Shown one piece after another: positions 32,867-41,949 of a stretch of DNA of 64,000 bases (position 1 is the first letter of the stretch; each line of letters begins with the position of its first letter). Under the pieces are notes generated by a model, which saw only the letters and a list, made by a program, of their open reading frames with translations, was not told the DNA's origin and searched no databases. The position numbers and the translations under genes were made by a program. This stretch comes from Pantoea rwandensis (GTDB lineage Bacteria > Pseudomonadota > Gammaproteobacteria > Enterobacterales > Enterobacteriaceae), in contig NZ_CP009454.1 in NCBI RefSeq assembly GCF_000759475.1, positions 1,550,001 through 1,614,000 of the forward strand. Direction: 5' to 3'.

Positions 32867-34222
32867 CTAGAGTAAGCGACTGATAAGACGGTCAATACGG
32901 ATACGGCGTAGACGACGGATTAGCTTACGTACTTTCGCCGGATAGTCAGAAATACTCTCTAATTCGCGGAAGTGCTGAACCGTCGTGGTATGTTCACGAA
33001 TCAACGCCAGCTCTTTCTCGCGCTGTTCTGCCAGCTCATTCTTAGGATCGTGGATCAGCACCGCATTTTCCAAATCCAGTCGCCAGGCGCGCGGATTAAG
33101 GTTATTGCCGGTAATCATCATCCACTCGTCATCCACCCAAATACCTTTCAGGTGATAACTGTTTTCGCCATCTTTCCACAGACGCACGGTCAACTGGCCG
33201 TTATTGACGTAATACTGCAAACGGCTCAGAAAGCGTCGCAGGTTGATCTCATACAAATAGGGCAGTGCGCCGATGATTTTAAACGGCTGCTCAGGCGGGA
33301 TGTAGAAATCATTGGCAGTTTTATCGCCCACGATGATCTCCACCTCTTTACCCTGACGCAGCAGATGAATCAGATTACGCACCAGGATCGCAGGCAGGTT
33401 GAAGTAAGGCGTGCACAGCGTAAGTTTACGCTCGGCGCACGGCATCAAATGGAAGATGGTTTTATTGAGCAGACTGCGTTTGCCAAGGCCCACCAGCGGC
33501 GTGACCGCCAGTGACTCATTGTCAGCATTCCCCGCGAACTGGTAATTAAAACTGCGCAAATCCTGGCGGAACTGGCGTGTTTCGTTCTTAATTTCAGGGC
33601 TGGATGGACGCTCAGTCTGGTCAAGGCGATTAACCGCATCGGACTGCTTGAGATTTTCGCAAATCCACGCGTACATGGTGTCCGCCAATTGTGGATTACG
33701 GATTAACTGATAGCGATCATAGCGATATTTATCATGCTGATGCAGATAAACATCATTCAGGCTGGCGCCGCTGTACAGCAAGGTGTCATCAATGATGAAG
33801 CCTTTCAAATGCAGTACGCCAAGTGCTTCACGCGTGTTAACGGGAATGCCATACACTGGAATAGCGATATCGGGATGCTGTGCTGCCATCTCGCAGTACC
33901 AGTCCGCGTTGGTCAGTCCACGAGCGGCGCCAATTCGGCCACGCTGCGCGCGATGCCAATCCACCAGAATACTGATATCCAGCTCCGGACGTGCCTGACG
34001 CGCAGCATAGAGCGCCTGCATGATGCCACGCCCGCCGTCGTCGTTCTCGAGATAGAGCGCGGCGATACAGATGCGTTTTTCAGCCGCAGCGATTTTCGTC
34101 AGCAGGGTCTCACGGAACTCGGCAGGCGAGTAAAGCGTGGTCACATCCGACACGGATTGTGACAGTTTAGGCAGCTGTGCGAGGTGTTGTTGGTGTTTAT
34201 TACGTTTAAATTTAGACAACAT
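32867..34222 (-). CDS. pssA: CDP-diacylglycerol-serine O-phosphatidyltransferase
   Basis: Makes phosphatidylserine, the precursor of phosphatidylethanolamine; a phospholipase-D-like enzyme loosely bound to the inner membrane and ribosomes. 451 residues from ATG 34222 (MLSKFKRNKHQQHLAQLP), equal to E. coli; the frame opens one codon earlier at a GTG. The two HKD sites are HLKGFIIDDTLLYSGASLND near residue 138 and HLKGIWVDDEWMMITGNNLN near 357. The basic tail RKLIRRLRRIRIDRLISRLL fits its membrane/ribosome association. Confidence 0.97.
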   Translation of the reverse strand: MLSKFKRNKHQQHLAQLPKLSQSVSDVTTLYSPAEFRETLLTKIAAAEKRICIAALYLENDDGGRGIMQALYAARQARPELDISILVDWHRAQRGRIGAARGLTNADWYCEMAAQHPDIAIPVYGIPVNTREALGVLHLKGFIIDDTLLYSGASLNDVYLHQHDKYRYDRYQLIRNPQLADTMYAWICENLKQSDAVNRLDQTERPSSPEIKNETRQFRQDLRSFNYQFAGNADNESLAVTPLVGLGKRSLLNKTIFHLMPCAERKLTLCTPYFNLPAILVRNLIHLLRQGKEVEIIVGDKTANDFYIPPEQPFKIIGALPYLYEINLRRFLSRLQYYVNNGQLTVRLWKDGENSYHLKGIWVDDEWMMITGNNLNPRAWRLDLENAVLIHDPKNELAEQREKELALIREHTTTVQHFRELESISDYPAKVRKLIRRLRRIRIDRLISRLL

Positions 34223-34344
34223 CACAGTGCACTTCTTCTCTGTTCATTGCATGGCCTTTTGCCATCAAATCATGATCCTAACGGTAAATAATAACACCAA
34301 CCGGCCTGATAAGGAGGATTTTTACCTTTCTGTACAGGATATCA

Positions 34345-36996
34345 TCACGCCTCACCGAGCGGTAAATTCAGGCTGACAATGCCATCATCCAATTGAATAT
34401 TAACACGAAAATTCAGTTTTCGTGCCAGCGTAATCATGCCGGTGTTGTGTGGCATGGTGATACCGTTCAATTGTTGCAGACCATGATCGCGCGTATAGCG
34501 GATCATCTTTTCCAGCAGTCGTCTGCCCATCCCGAGTCCTTTCAGATCGGAGCGCACCAGCACCGAAAACTCCGCATCAATGTTATCGGCATCCGAGATC
34601 GCACGCGTCACACCAACAATCTCGTCATTCCCGTCGTGCTGTCGTACAGCAACAATGGCCATCTCTCGGTCATAGTCGATTTGGGTCATGTTGGCGAGAT
34701 CCTCATGCGTGAACTCATTGATCTCACTGAAATAACGATAATAGAGATCTTCCTTCGTTACCTGAGCGATAAACGCGCGCAGTTGCGGTTCATCTTCCGG
34801 CAGGATCGGGCGGAACAGGCAATGTTGTCCATCTTTCAACTGCACCTGCTCTTCAAGGTGGTGTGGATAAGGGCGAATCGCCAGGCGTGCTTCGTTATGA
34901 CCGGTAAATGGCGCGAGCTGCAGTGTGACATCCAGCAAGGTGAATTCATTCACGGAGGCCAGCAGCGGATGGATATCCAGCCGCTGGATCTCCGGGCAAT
35001 CCACCACCAGGTTAGAAACCTGCACCAGAAGCTGGCTCAATCCCGCAATATCCAGTGGACGCAACGCACTGCGACTGCGCACTTTGCCGCTCTTCATCGC
35101 CTGAATCACCAGGTAACGCGCTAGCGTCATATTCAACGGGGGTAATGCCACTGCAGCCTGCTTATCCGGTTGCCACTCCACTCCGCCTTCACCCAGCATG
35201 ATAATCGGACCAAACAACGGATCTTGTTCCACCACCACGCGTAATTCTTGTGCGCCGGCACGGTTTGCCATGCTTTGCACCAGTAAGCCATCGATACGCG
35301 CTTGTGGATGTGTATTGCGCACACGATCAAAAATCGCCTCAGCGGCCAGCTCAACTTCCGCAGCGCTGCGCAGATAAAGCATTACCCCCTGAACTTCAGA
35401 CTTGTGTGGTATATCCGGTGAACGCAGCTTGAGTGCCACGGGGTAGCCAATCTGGTCGGCAATGCTGGCCGCTTCGCGACTGTCACTCGCAATCCAGGTC
35501 GGCAGCGTTGCTAATCCATAGGCTTGTAGCACCGGCTGGACTTCGTGGGTATCCAGAGTGTTAATATCCTGATCCAGCGCTTGTTGAATCAACTGGTGCG
35601 CCTGCGCGCTGTTTTGCGTCAGGCCGATCGGCAAGGCGGGTGTTTCACGCAGTTGTTTTTGGTTACGGCGATACTCTACCTGATGCATAAATGCGGTTAC
35701 GGTACCTTCCGGTGTGCGCCAGGTGGGGATTCCGGCCTGAGTGAAAGCACGACGAGCGGCTTGTGACGAGTATTCGCCACACCAGTTAGTGAGCAGTGTT
35801 ACCTGCTTGCCGCGAGGATGTTTAGCCACGGCCGCGATAATTTGTTCGGCCGTTTCACTGGCGGGAGACACGGCGCTCGGGGCATGGATAATCATTAATG
35901 CATCGAGTTCATGGCTATCCAGTAGTTGTTCTATGCAGGCAACATAGCGCGCTGGTGTGGCATCGTCCTTGAGATCCAGCGGATTACCGCGCCCAACGCC
36001 TTCCGGTAACAACGTGGCCAGGGCTTGTAAGGTCTCATTACTCAGCGTAGCCAGCTTTCCATTACGCGCGTACAGCTCATCCAGTGCTAAGGCTGCGGGG
36101 GCTGCGCCGTTGCTGATGATCATCAAACGATCACCGCGCAAGGGGCGCATATGGCTCAACGATTCCACCGCTGAAAACAGTTCATGCGTATCCTGTACGC
36201 GCAGCAAACCGGCACGCTGAATCGCGGCATCCCATGCGGCATCCAGCCCGCTAAGTGTGCCAATCATCGCTTGTGCCTGATGGCTGCGACCGCTTTTGAT
36301 CACCAGAATCGGTTTATTGCGTGAGGCGCTACGAGAGGCCGAAACAAAACGGCGCGCATCACTGAGATGCTCTAAATAGAGCAAAATAGCGCTGGTTTTG
36401 CCGTCACGCGCCAGGAAATCCAGCAAATCATCAACATCAATATCCAGACTGTCGCCCAAAGCGATAAACCAGGAGAAGCCGAGATTGCGCTGCTGAGCCC
36501 AATCAAGAATGGTGTTGGAGACCGCCGCGGATTGAGAAATAAAGGCAATGCGTCCTTTTGCGATCGGCACCGGCGAGAAGCTGGCGTTCAATCCTTGCCA
36601 GGGGGCCAGCAATCCCAGACTGTTCGGGCCGAGCAGGCGAATTTGCCACTGGCTGGCACAGGCTTTCAATTCTTCCAACTGACTGGCGGGTGCGGAGAGA
36701 ATGATGCAGGCTTTGCAGCCTTTTTCTCCCAACTGCTGCAGCAGTTCCAGATTGCGTTTGGCATGAGTACAGATAATGGCGAGATCGGGCGCGAACGGCA
36801 GGCTGGCAATATCCGGCCAGGCCAGCACACCGCTCACGGCTTTATACTTCGGCGTGACCGGTAGCACCGGACCGCTAAATCCGCCTGCCAGCAAATTACG
36901 CATCATAAAGTAGCCGGCGCGCCCCGGTGTAACTGACGCACCAATCACCGCGATTGATTTAGGTCGTAACAGTGCTTCCAGTCCGCGTTGGCTCAT
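34345..36996 (-). CDS. patZ: Protein lysine acetyltransferase PatZ (Pka/YfiQ)
   Basis: Acetylates lysines of acetyl-CoA synthetase and other enzymes; CRP-controlled in E. coli. 883 residues from ATG 36996. Two adjacent ATGs occur; the second has better spacing from GGGAG. Order: CoA-binding/ADP-forming acyl-CoA synthetase-like part (1 to about 460; SIAVIGASVTPGRAGYFMMRNLL), ATP-grasp domain (about 480-700; GYPVALKLRSPDIPHKSEVQGVMLYL) and C-terminal GNAT domain (about 725-883) with acetyl-CoA loop VRSDLKGLGMGRRLLEKMIRY. Starts about 120 bp upstream of pssA. Confidence 0.96.
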   Translation of the reverse strand: MSQRGLEALLRPKSIAVIGASVTPGRAGYFMMRNLLAGGFSGPVLPVTPKYKAVSGVLAWPDIASLPFAPDLAIICTHAKRNLELLQQLGEKGCKACIILSAPASQLEELKACASQWQIRLLGPNSLGLLAPWQGLNASFSPVPIAKGRIAFISQSAAVSNTILDWAQQRNLGFSWFIALGDSLDIDVDDLLDFLARDGKTSAILLYLEHLSDARRFVSASRSASRNKPILVIKSGRSHQAQAMIGTLSGLDAAWDAAIQRAGLLRVQDTHELFSAVESLSHMRPLRGDRLMIISNGAAPAALALDELYARNGKLATLSNETLQALATLLPEGVGRGNPLDLKDDATPARYVACIEQLLDSHELDALMIIHAPSAVSPASETAEQIIAAVAKHPRGKQVTLLTNWCGEYSSQAARRAFTQAGIPTWRTPEGTVTAFMHQVEYRRNQKQLRETPALPIGLTQNSAQAHQLIQQALDQDINTLDTHEVQPVLQAYGLATLPTWIASDSREAASIADQIGYPVALKLRSPDIPHKSEVQGVMLYLRSAAEVELAAEAIFDRVRNTHPQARIDGLLVQSMANRAGAQELRVVVEQDPLFGPIIMLGEGGVEWQPDKQAAVALPPLNMTLARYLVIQAMKSGKVRSRSALRPLDIAGLSQLLVQVSNLVVDCPEIQRLDIHPLLASVNEFTLLDVTLQLAPFTGHNEARLAIRPYPHHLEEQVQLKDGQHCLFRPILPEDEPQLRAFIAQVTKEDLYYRYFSEINEFTHEDLANMTQIDYDREMAIVAVRQHDGNDEIVGVTRAISDADNIDAEFSVLVRSDLKGLGMGRRLLEKMIRYTRDHGLQQLNGITMPHNTGMITLARKLNFRVNIQLDDGIVSLNLPLGEA

Positions 36997-37039
36997 CATC
37001 CGCTCCCGACATCAAGATTGGCATGATTGTAAACGCTTT

Positions 37040-37810
37040 TTACTCTGCTTGCCGACTCGCCGATCGCAGGCTGAGGATCTCTTTAAGGTTCCAGCGCTTT
37101 AAATGGCCGATGTACTGCATATTCTGCTCGCTATGCCATGCTGAGATATCTCCATCACGCAGATGCATGAGATCAGCCGGACTGACCCAGCTCGCTTGTC
37201 CCTGAAGTAGCTCGACGCCTGCATGGCGATATCCTGCGATGACGAATTCTGAGCAGAAGAAGCGATTGGCTTGAGGATCGTCAACGTCGGCGAGTTGCAC
37301 GCGCGCTAATGCAGTGAGACAGGCACTGCGTAGATTTTCATGCATCAGCGGCAGCTCGCAGACGCGGCGCGAAACCATAAACGGCATGAACATCACGATA
37401 CCTTTGAAATTGTATTTTTTGCCTTGTTGCTGGTGGGCAAATTCGCGCAACAGCGAGCTTTGGTCTTGAGTGAGGCTGGGCACGCGTAGCACCAACAAGT
37501 TATTACTCTCCTCAATGGCCTGTTGCAGCGGAATGATTTTGACACCACTGCCCACGGCTTCCGCCACTAGTCGATCACCCAGATAGATTGCAGCATGGCT
37601 GACACCGCTGAAGCTGATCAGGCGAATGCCCCAGGATTGAGGCGAGGTGGCGGAGGAGAGCAGCAAATCACCGGGCTGCAATTCAGCAACGCTAATGATG
37701 CCACCTGGGCGTGTGCTAACGGATTGTAACTGCAGTGGGTAAGGGCGGTCAGTTTGCGGGGCCGTGCTGCAGCCCGCTATCAGCAGCACAACAAGCCACC
37801 AGACTTTCAT
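37040..37810 (-). CDS. YaeF/YiiX-like lipoprotein, permuted papain-fold (NlpC/P60-related) enzyme
   Basis: Predicted outer-membrane lipoprotein of 256 residues with lipobox IAGC (Cys 14). The mature part fits the circularly permuted papain-like family: LQPGDLLLSSATS, then SGVSHAAIYLGDRLVAEAV (candidate His), and late FFCSEFVIAGYRHAGVELLQ (candidate nucleophile Cys). Relatives act as hydrolases on amide or thioester bonds, but the substrate is unknown here. It stands between patZ and tapT on the same strand; I do not recall a gene at this place in E. coli. A 43-bp gap precedes patZ. Confidence 0.75.
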   Translation of the reverse strand: MKVWWLVVLLIAGCSTAPQTDRPYPLQLQSVSTRPGGIISVAELQPGDLLLSSATSPQSWGIRLISFSGVSHAAIYLGDRLVAEAVGSGVKIIPLQQAIEESNNLLVLRVPSLTQDQSSLLREFAHQQQGKKYNFKGIVMFMPFMVSRRVCELPLMHENLRSACLTALARVQLADVDDPQANRFFCSEFVIAGYRHAGVELLQGQASWVSPADLMHLRDGDISAWHSEQNMQYIGHLKRWNLKEILSLRSASRQAE

Positions 37811-37895
37811 AGCGCATCATCCTTATGTTGGGAGCCAACTCCATGGCGATGTGCGACTATAAATCAAACGGACAAGTTAAAAAATCAGGCGATCC

Positions 37896-38588
37896 CTACA
37901 GCACGCTTTCCTGATAGTGCACCGGATGATGCGGCTTGCCTGCCAGATAAGCGTGACGGAAATGCTCAAAATGCTGCTGTAACGCGCTTGCTGCCTCAAC
38001 ATCTCCCGCCTGTTCCAGCAGCGCGGCGGCCACTTCAGCGGTACAGTGCTGGCCCTCGCCGTGCGCTTCCCGCAGCGTGTAGCGCGACGGTGTGGAAACG
38101 TTGAGTGACATCACCGGGAACGCATCCAGCCAGGGGCTTTTGCGGAACATCTTGCGGGCTTCGGTCCAGGTGCCATCCAGCATAATAAATAGCGGTGGTT
38201 TGCCGGTGAGCGGAGGTGTGGTGAGCACTTCCCTGCCTGCATCGGCATACGAGCCCGGAAACACCACCAGTGGCTGATACTCGTCAGTTTTCACTGCGGC
38301 GAGCATCGCGTCATCAGGTTCGGTGCGTGACCAGCCAAACGCCAGCGTATCAGGCAGGATATCGGCGATCAGGCGTCCGGTATTACTGGGTTTCATTGGC
38401 TCGGTATCGAACATCACCAGACAAAAACGGCTGCGTGCTTGCTGCGGCTGCAGGGTGGCACACAGGCAATTTTTTTGTGGCAGCAGGCAACGCTGGCAGC
38501 GCAACACGCGATTGCCACGGGCAAGAAACGGGCGCGTAGCGCGTGCTAAACGTTGCGCACGTAAGCGCAGAACGGCATTTTCAGACAT
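37896..38588 (-). CDS. tapT: TapT (YfiP), tRNA acp3U47 transferase, DTW-domain protein
   Basis: Transfers the 3-amino-3-carboxypropyl group of SAM to U47 of tRNAs. 230 residues (232 in E. coli). N-terminal Cys cluster CQRCLLPQKNCLC, probably a zinc site, then MFDTEPMKPSNTGRLIADILP and the DTW-family block PPLFIMLDGTWTEARKMFRKS. Lies between the lipoprotein gene and trxC, all leftward. Confidence 0.93.
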   Translation of the reverse strand: MSENAVLRLRAQRLARATRPFLARGNRVLRCQRCLLPQKNCLCATLQPQQARSRFCLVMFDTEPMKPSNTGRLIADILPDTLAFGWSRTEPDDAMLAAVKTDEYQPLVVFPGSYADAGREVLTTPPLTGKPPLFIMLDGTWTEARKMFRKSPWLDAFPVMSLNVSTPSRYTLREAHGEGQHCTAEVAAALLEQAGDVEAASALQQHFEHFRHAYLAGKPHHPVHYQESVL

Positions 38589-38635
38589 AGAATCGCAGGC
38601 AGGAAAAAACGCCAGTTTAATAGAAGGCTAATGGC

Positions 38636-38659
38636 AAGGCCAGCACAGGGGCTGGCCTG
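38636..38659 (-). terminator. Weak hairpin after trxC
   Basis: Minus-strand AGGCCAGC/GCTGGCCT with a six-base loop, followed by TGCCATT without a T run. It may reduce read-through into tapT. Confidence 0.4.
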
Positions 38660-38665
38660 AGGTGC

Positions 38666-39085
38666 TTAAAGTGATTCGTCGAGCCACTCATTAAACGGCG
38701 CTTTGGGCATTGCTCCGTTTAACATGTCGACCATCTCACCCTTTTTGAACACCATAATGGTCGGGATACTGCGGATGCGGAAGCGTGAGCTAAGTGCCGG
38801 TTCGGCTTCCGTGTTCACTTTCACAAAGCGCACTTTACCGCGGCGTTCGTCAGCGACATCCTTAAAAACAGGCGCGAAGTTCACGCACGGTCCGCACCAC
38901 GGTGCCCAGAAGTCGATCACCACGGGCAGATCGTCCTGCAAATATTTATCCAGCGTGGCTGCGGTAGCATTCACGACTTCACCATTGAAAAGCTCGTCGC
39001 CACAGCGACCACACTTGGCGCCATCGGCAATACGTTCCTCGGGAACGCGGTTAGTTGCCTGACAGGAGGCACATACAGTATTCAT
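38666..39085 (-). CDS. trxC: Thioredoxin 2
   Basis: Zinc-containing thioredoxin, reduced by TrxB and induced by oxidative stress through OxyR in E. coli. 139 residues from ATG 39085 ([19 protein letters not shown]), equal to E. coli; GAGGTGACG precedes the ATG. The zinc finger is C5-x2-C8 with C25-x2-C28 (CGRC), and the active site is W-C64-GP-C67. An OxyR site could not be recognised by eye in the trxC-yfiF divergent gap. Confidence 0.96.
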   Translation of the reverse strand: MNTVCASCQATNRVPEERIADGAKCGRCGDELFNGEVVNATAATLDKYLQDDLPVVIDFWAPWCGPCVNFAPVFKDVADERRGKVRFVKVNTEAEPALSSRFRIRSIPTIMVFKKGEMVDMLNGAMPKAPFNEWLDESL

Positions 39086-39241
39086 CGTCACCTCAAACCG
39101 GACCTGTAAATGTTATGATTGCCGAACATTATGAAAAGGTTGAGTGCTATGCTCAATCTGGATTACCCAATAGGTTCAATAGTTGATAGCTAAGCTCCAG
39201 CACATCAGGTAATCTTCGCGCTCTCAATGCAGGAGGAACAA

Positions 39242-40360
39242 ATGAACGACGAATTTAAAGGCAAAAGCGGCAAGGTAAAAGTGATGTATGTACGTGATGA
39301 GGATGCAGGCCAAAAGCCCAATCCCCGTACCGGCAAAGGCGGCCGTCCTGCTGCGCGCCAGGAAGATAATCGTCGTTCTGGTCCTCGTACTGCACGTAAT
39401 AATGAAGAAGGTGGCCGCAGCAGTGCAGGTGGTCGCGGAACGCCAGCGCGTGATGCACGCAACAGCGAGCGCGGTCGCAGCTTTGGCCGTCGTGACGATC
39501 GTGGCGATGACAACCGCAGCTTCGGTGATTCACCGTGGCGCACCGTTTCACGCCCACCGGTAGCGGACGATAGCCAGATTGATGAGGCCGCGAGCAACAA
39601 GCCGGTCATCGACCCCGAGCAGATTCGCCGTCAGCGTCAGGAAGAGACGCGCGTTTACGGTGAAAATGCCTGCCAGGCGCTGTTTGCCAGCCGTCCAGAG
39701 AGTATCGTGCGTGCCTGGTTTATCCAGAGCGTGACGCCACGCTTCCGCGAAACGCTGCGCTGGTTAGCGGCCAATCGTAAAGCCTACCACGTGGTGGATG
39801 ATGCCGAGCTGACTAAGGCTTCAGGCACCGAACACCACGGCGGCGTGTGCTTCATCATCAAGAAGCGTATGGGCATGGAAGTCTCTGAGTGGCTGAAAAA
39901 AGCGGATACTAAGGATTGCGTGCTGGCGCTGGAAGATGTTAGCAACCCGCACAACCTCGGTGGCATCATGCGTAGCTGCGCGCACTTCGGCGTGAAAGGT
40001 TTGCTGGTTAACGATGCTTCACTGCTGGAGTCTGGCGCCGCTGTGCGCACGGCCGAGGGCGGTGCTGAGCATGTGCAGGCCATCAGTGGTGAAAGTTTTG
40101 CCAGCGGTCTGGAAGCTTTCCGCAAAGCGGGTTACACCATTGTGACGACTTCAAGCCATGAAGGCACGCCGCTGGCGAAAGCTGAGCTGCCAGCCAAAAT
40201 GGTTCTGGTACTGGGCCAGGAGCGTGAAGGTCTGTCCGACAGCGCCTTCCAGCAGGGTGATATCAGCCTGTCGATTGGCGGTACCGGCAACGTCGAGAGT
40301 CTTAACGTCTCCGTTGCGACTGGCATTCTGCTTGCCGAATGGTGGCGCCAGAACGCATAA
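39242..40360 (+). CDS. yfiF: YfiF, SpoU/TrmH-family tRNA/rRNA methyltransferase
   Basis: Predicted SAM-dependent 2'-O-ribose methyltransferase (SPOUT superfamily), target not established. 372 residues, longer than E. coli YfiF (345) because the N-terminal arm (about 1-120) is extended. That arm is rich in Arg, Gly and Asp/Asn, low-complexity and probably disordered and RNA-binding. The conserved part has [25 protein letters not shown] and the SpoU motifs [32 protein letters not shown] and [23 protein letters not shown] 39242 has an AGGAGG ribosome binding site. Divergent from trxC. Confidence 0.92.
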   Translation: MNDEFKGKSGKVKVMYVRDEDAGQKPNPRTGKGGRPAARQEDNRRSGPRTARNNEEGGRSSAGGRGTPARDARNSERGRSFGRRDDRGDDNRSFGDSPWRTVSRPPVADDSQIDEAASNKPVIDPEQIRRQRQEETRVYGENACQALFASRPESIVRAWFIQSVTPRFRETLRWLAANRKAYHVVDDAELTKASGTEHHGGVCFIIKKRMGMEVSEWLKKADTKDCVLALEDVSNPHNLGGIMRSCAHFGVKGLLVNDASLLESGAAVRTAEGGAEHVQAISGESFASGLEAFRKAGYTIVTTSSHEGTPLAKAELPAKMVLVLGQEREGLSDSAFQQGDISLSIGGTGNVESLNVSVATGILLAEWWRQNA

Positions 40361-40363
40361 ATG

Positions 40364-40388
40364 AAAACGGGCCGAAAGGCCCGTTTTT
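40364..40388. terminator. yfiF/emrB convergent terminator
   Basis: Eight-bp stem AACGGGCC/GGCCCGTT with GAAA tetraloop and TTTTT; the left side also offers AAAA for the emrB direction. Confidence 0.85.
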
Positions 40389-40399
40389 GTTTCTATCCT

Positions 40400-41932
40400 T
40401 TAGTGCGCACCACCGCCACCGCCCGCACCAAATGGCGGACGTGCAAACCACACCAGAACCAGCAAGATCAAAAATACTCCCGCTGATGCCCAGAAGATCT
40501 CATTCGCTGAGATAATCAGGCCCTGATTGGTAATTTGCTGTGCAATGTAGGCTGAAGCTTGCTGCTGCGTCATGCCCAAGCTTTGCAGTTGGTCATACAT
40601 CTGCTGCGAATTCGGATTGAAGGGATTCACCGATTCCGACAGGTAGCTGTGGTGCATCGATTCACGATCCGTCCACATGGTGGTGGTGATCGACGTACCG
40701 ATTGAACCGGCCAGCGTACGCACAAAGTTCGACAGGCTCGATGCTGCTGCCATACGCTCTGGCGGCAAGCCTGACAGCGTAATGGTGGTCAGTGGCATAA
40801 AGAAGCAGGCCACGGCAAAGCCCTGAATAAACTGCGGCCATGCCGACGCACCAAAATCCATCCCCGGCTCAAACGTATACGCGCGCCAGTAGAAACAGAC
40901 GGCGTACATGATAAAGCTGAAGGTCACCAGCCGCCGCATGTCCAGCTTGTGGGCAAAGCGACCAATGATCGGCGACAGGATGACCGGAATGATGCCGACC
41001 GGCGCTGACGCCAAACCTGCCCAGGTGGCGGTGTAGCCGTATACCTCCTGCAGCAACTGGGGCAGCAACACGATCGAGCCGAAGTAAAGCATGTAAGCCA
41101 GACTGATCGACAAACAGCCGATGGTGAAGTTGCGCTTTTTAAACAGCGACAAATCGACAATCGGATGGTCGTCCGTTAGCTCCCACACCAACAGCACCGC
41201 CAGCGCCACCACGGCGACTACCGTGAGTACAATGATCTCCGTGGAGCCAAACCAGTCGAGTTCTTTACCCCGGTCGAGCATCACCTGCAGCGAACCAATC
41301 CCCACCACCAACAGCACCAGGCCGACGATATCAATCGGTCGGATTTCGGTTTTGGTTTCGCGTCCTCGCAGGGTTTGCAGAGTCAGCGCGACGACGACTA
41401 CACCAATCGGAACGTTGATAAAGAAGATCCAACCCCAGTGGTAGTTATCACTGATCCAGCCGCCTAAAATCGGGCCGCAGATCGGGGCCACGATCACCGT
41501 CATCGCCCACAGCGAGAGCGCCACGCTGCGCTTGGCTGGCGGGTAGTTGTTCAGTAGCAAACTTTGCGACAGTGGAATCAACGGACCGGCGACCACACCC
41601 TGGATGATACGGAAGAAGATCAGCATCTCCAGACTCTCTGACATGCCGCAGGCCCATGAGGCCAGCACAAACAGAATGGTCGACCAGGTAAATAGCTTCA
41701 CTTCACCGATACGTTTGGCTAACCAACCGGTAATCGGTATCGAGATGGCGTTTGCCACCCCGAATGAGGTAATCACCCAGGTGCCCTGTGAGTTCGAGGC
41801 ACCAAGGTTACCGGCGATCGTCGGGATCGCCACGTTAGCAATGGTGGAGTCGAGAACCTGCATAAACGTCGCCAGGGATAAGGCGATGGTCATCAGGACT
41901 AACGGCGCACCTTCAAGCGGTTTTTGTGCCAT
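40400..41932 (-). CDS. emrB: EmrB, multidrug efflux MFS transporter (DHA2, 14 TM)
   Basis: Inner-membrane proton antiporter of the EmrAB-TolC pump for CCCP, nalidixic acid and other hydrophobics. 510 residues from ATG 41932 (MAQKPLEGAPLVLMTIALSLATFMQVLDSTIANVAIPTIAG, with the D-S-T-I-A-N-V-A motif), close to 512 in E. coli. SD GGGAGG lies 5 bases ahead; an in-frame GTG one codon upstream is the alternative. About 14 hydrophobic helices and a glycine-rich tail PPFGAGGGGGAH are visible. It starts 17 bp after the emrA stop. Confidence 0.95.
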   Translation of the reverse strand: MAQKPLEGAPLVLMTIALSLATFMQVLDSTIANVAIPTIAGNLGASNSQGTWVITSFGVANAISIPITGWLAKRIGEVKLFTWSTILFVLASWACGMSESLEMLIFFRIIQGVVAGPLIPLSQSLLLNNYPPAKRSVALSLWAMTVIVAPICGPILGGWISDNYHWGWIFFINVPIGVVVVALTLQTLRGRETKTEIRPIDIVGLVLLVVGIGSLQVMLDRGKELDWFGSTEIIVLTVVAVVALAVLLVWELTDDHPIVDLSLFKKRNFTIGCLSISLAYMLYFGSIVLLPQLLQEVYGYTATWAGLASAPVGIIPVILSPIIGRFAHKLDMRRLVTFSFIMYAVCFYWRAYTFEPGMDFGASAWPQFIQGFAVACFFMPLTTITLSGLPPERMAAASSLSNFVRTLAGSIGTSITTTMWTDRESMHHSYLSESVNPFNPNSQQMYDQLQSLGMTQQQASAYIAQQITNQGLIISANEIFWASAGVFLILLVLVWFARPPFGAGGGGGAH

Positions 41933-41949
41933 CACAGCCTCCCGCGGAA

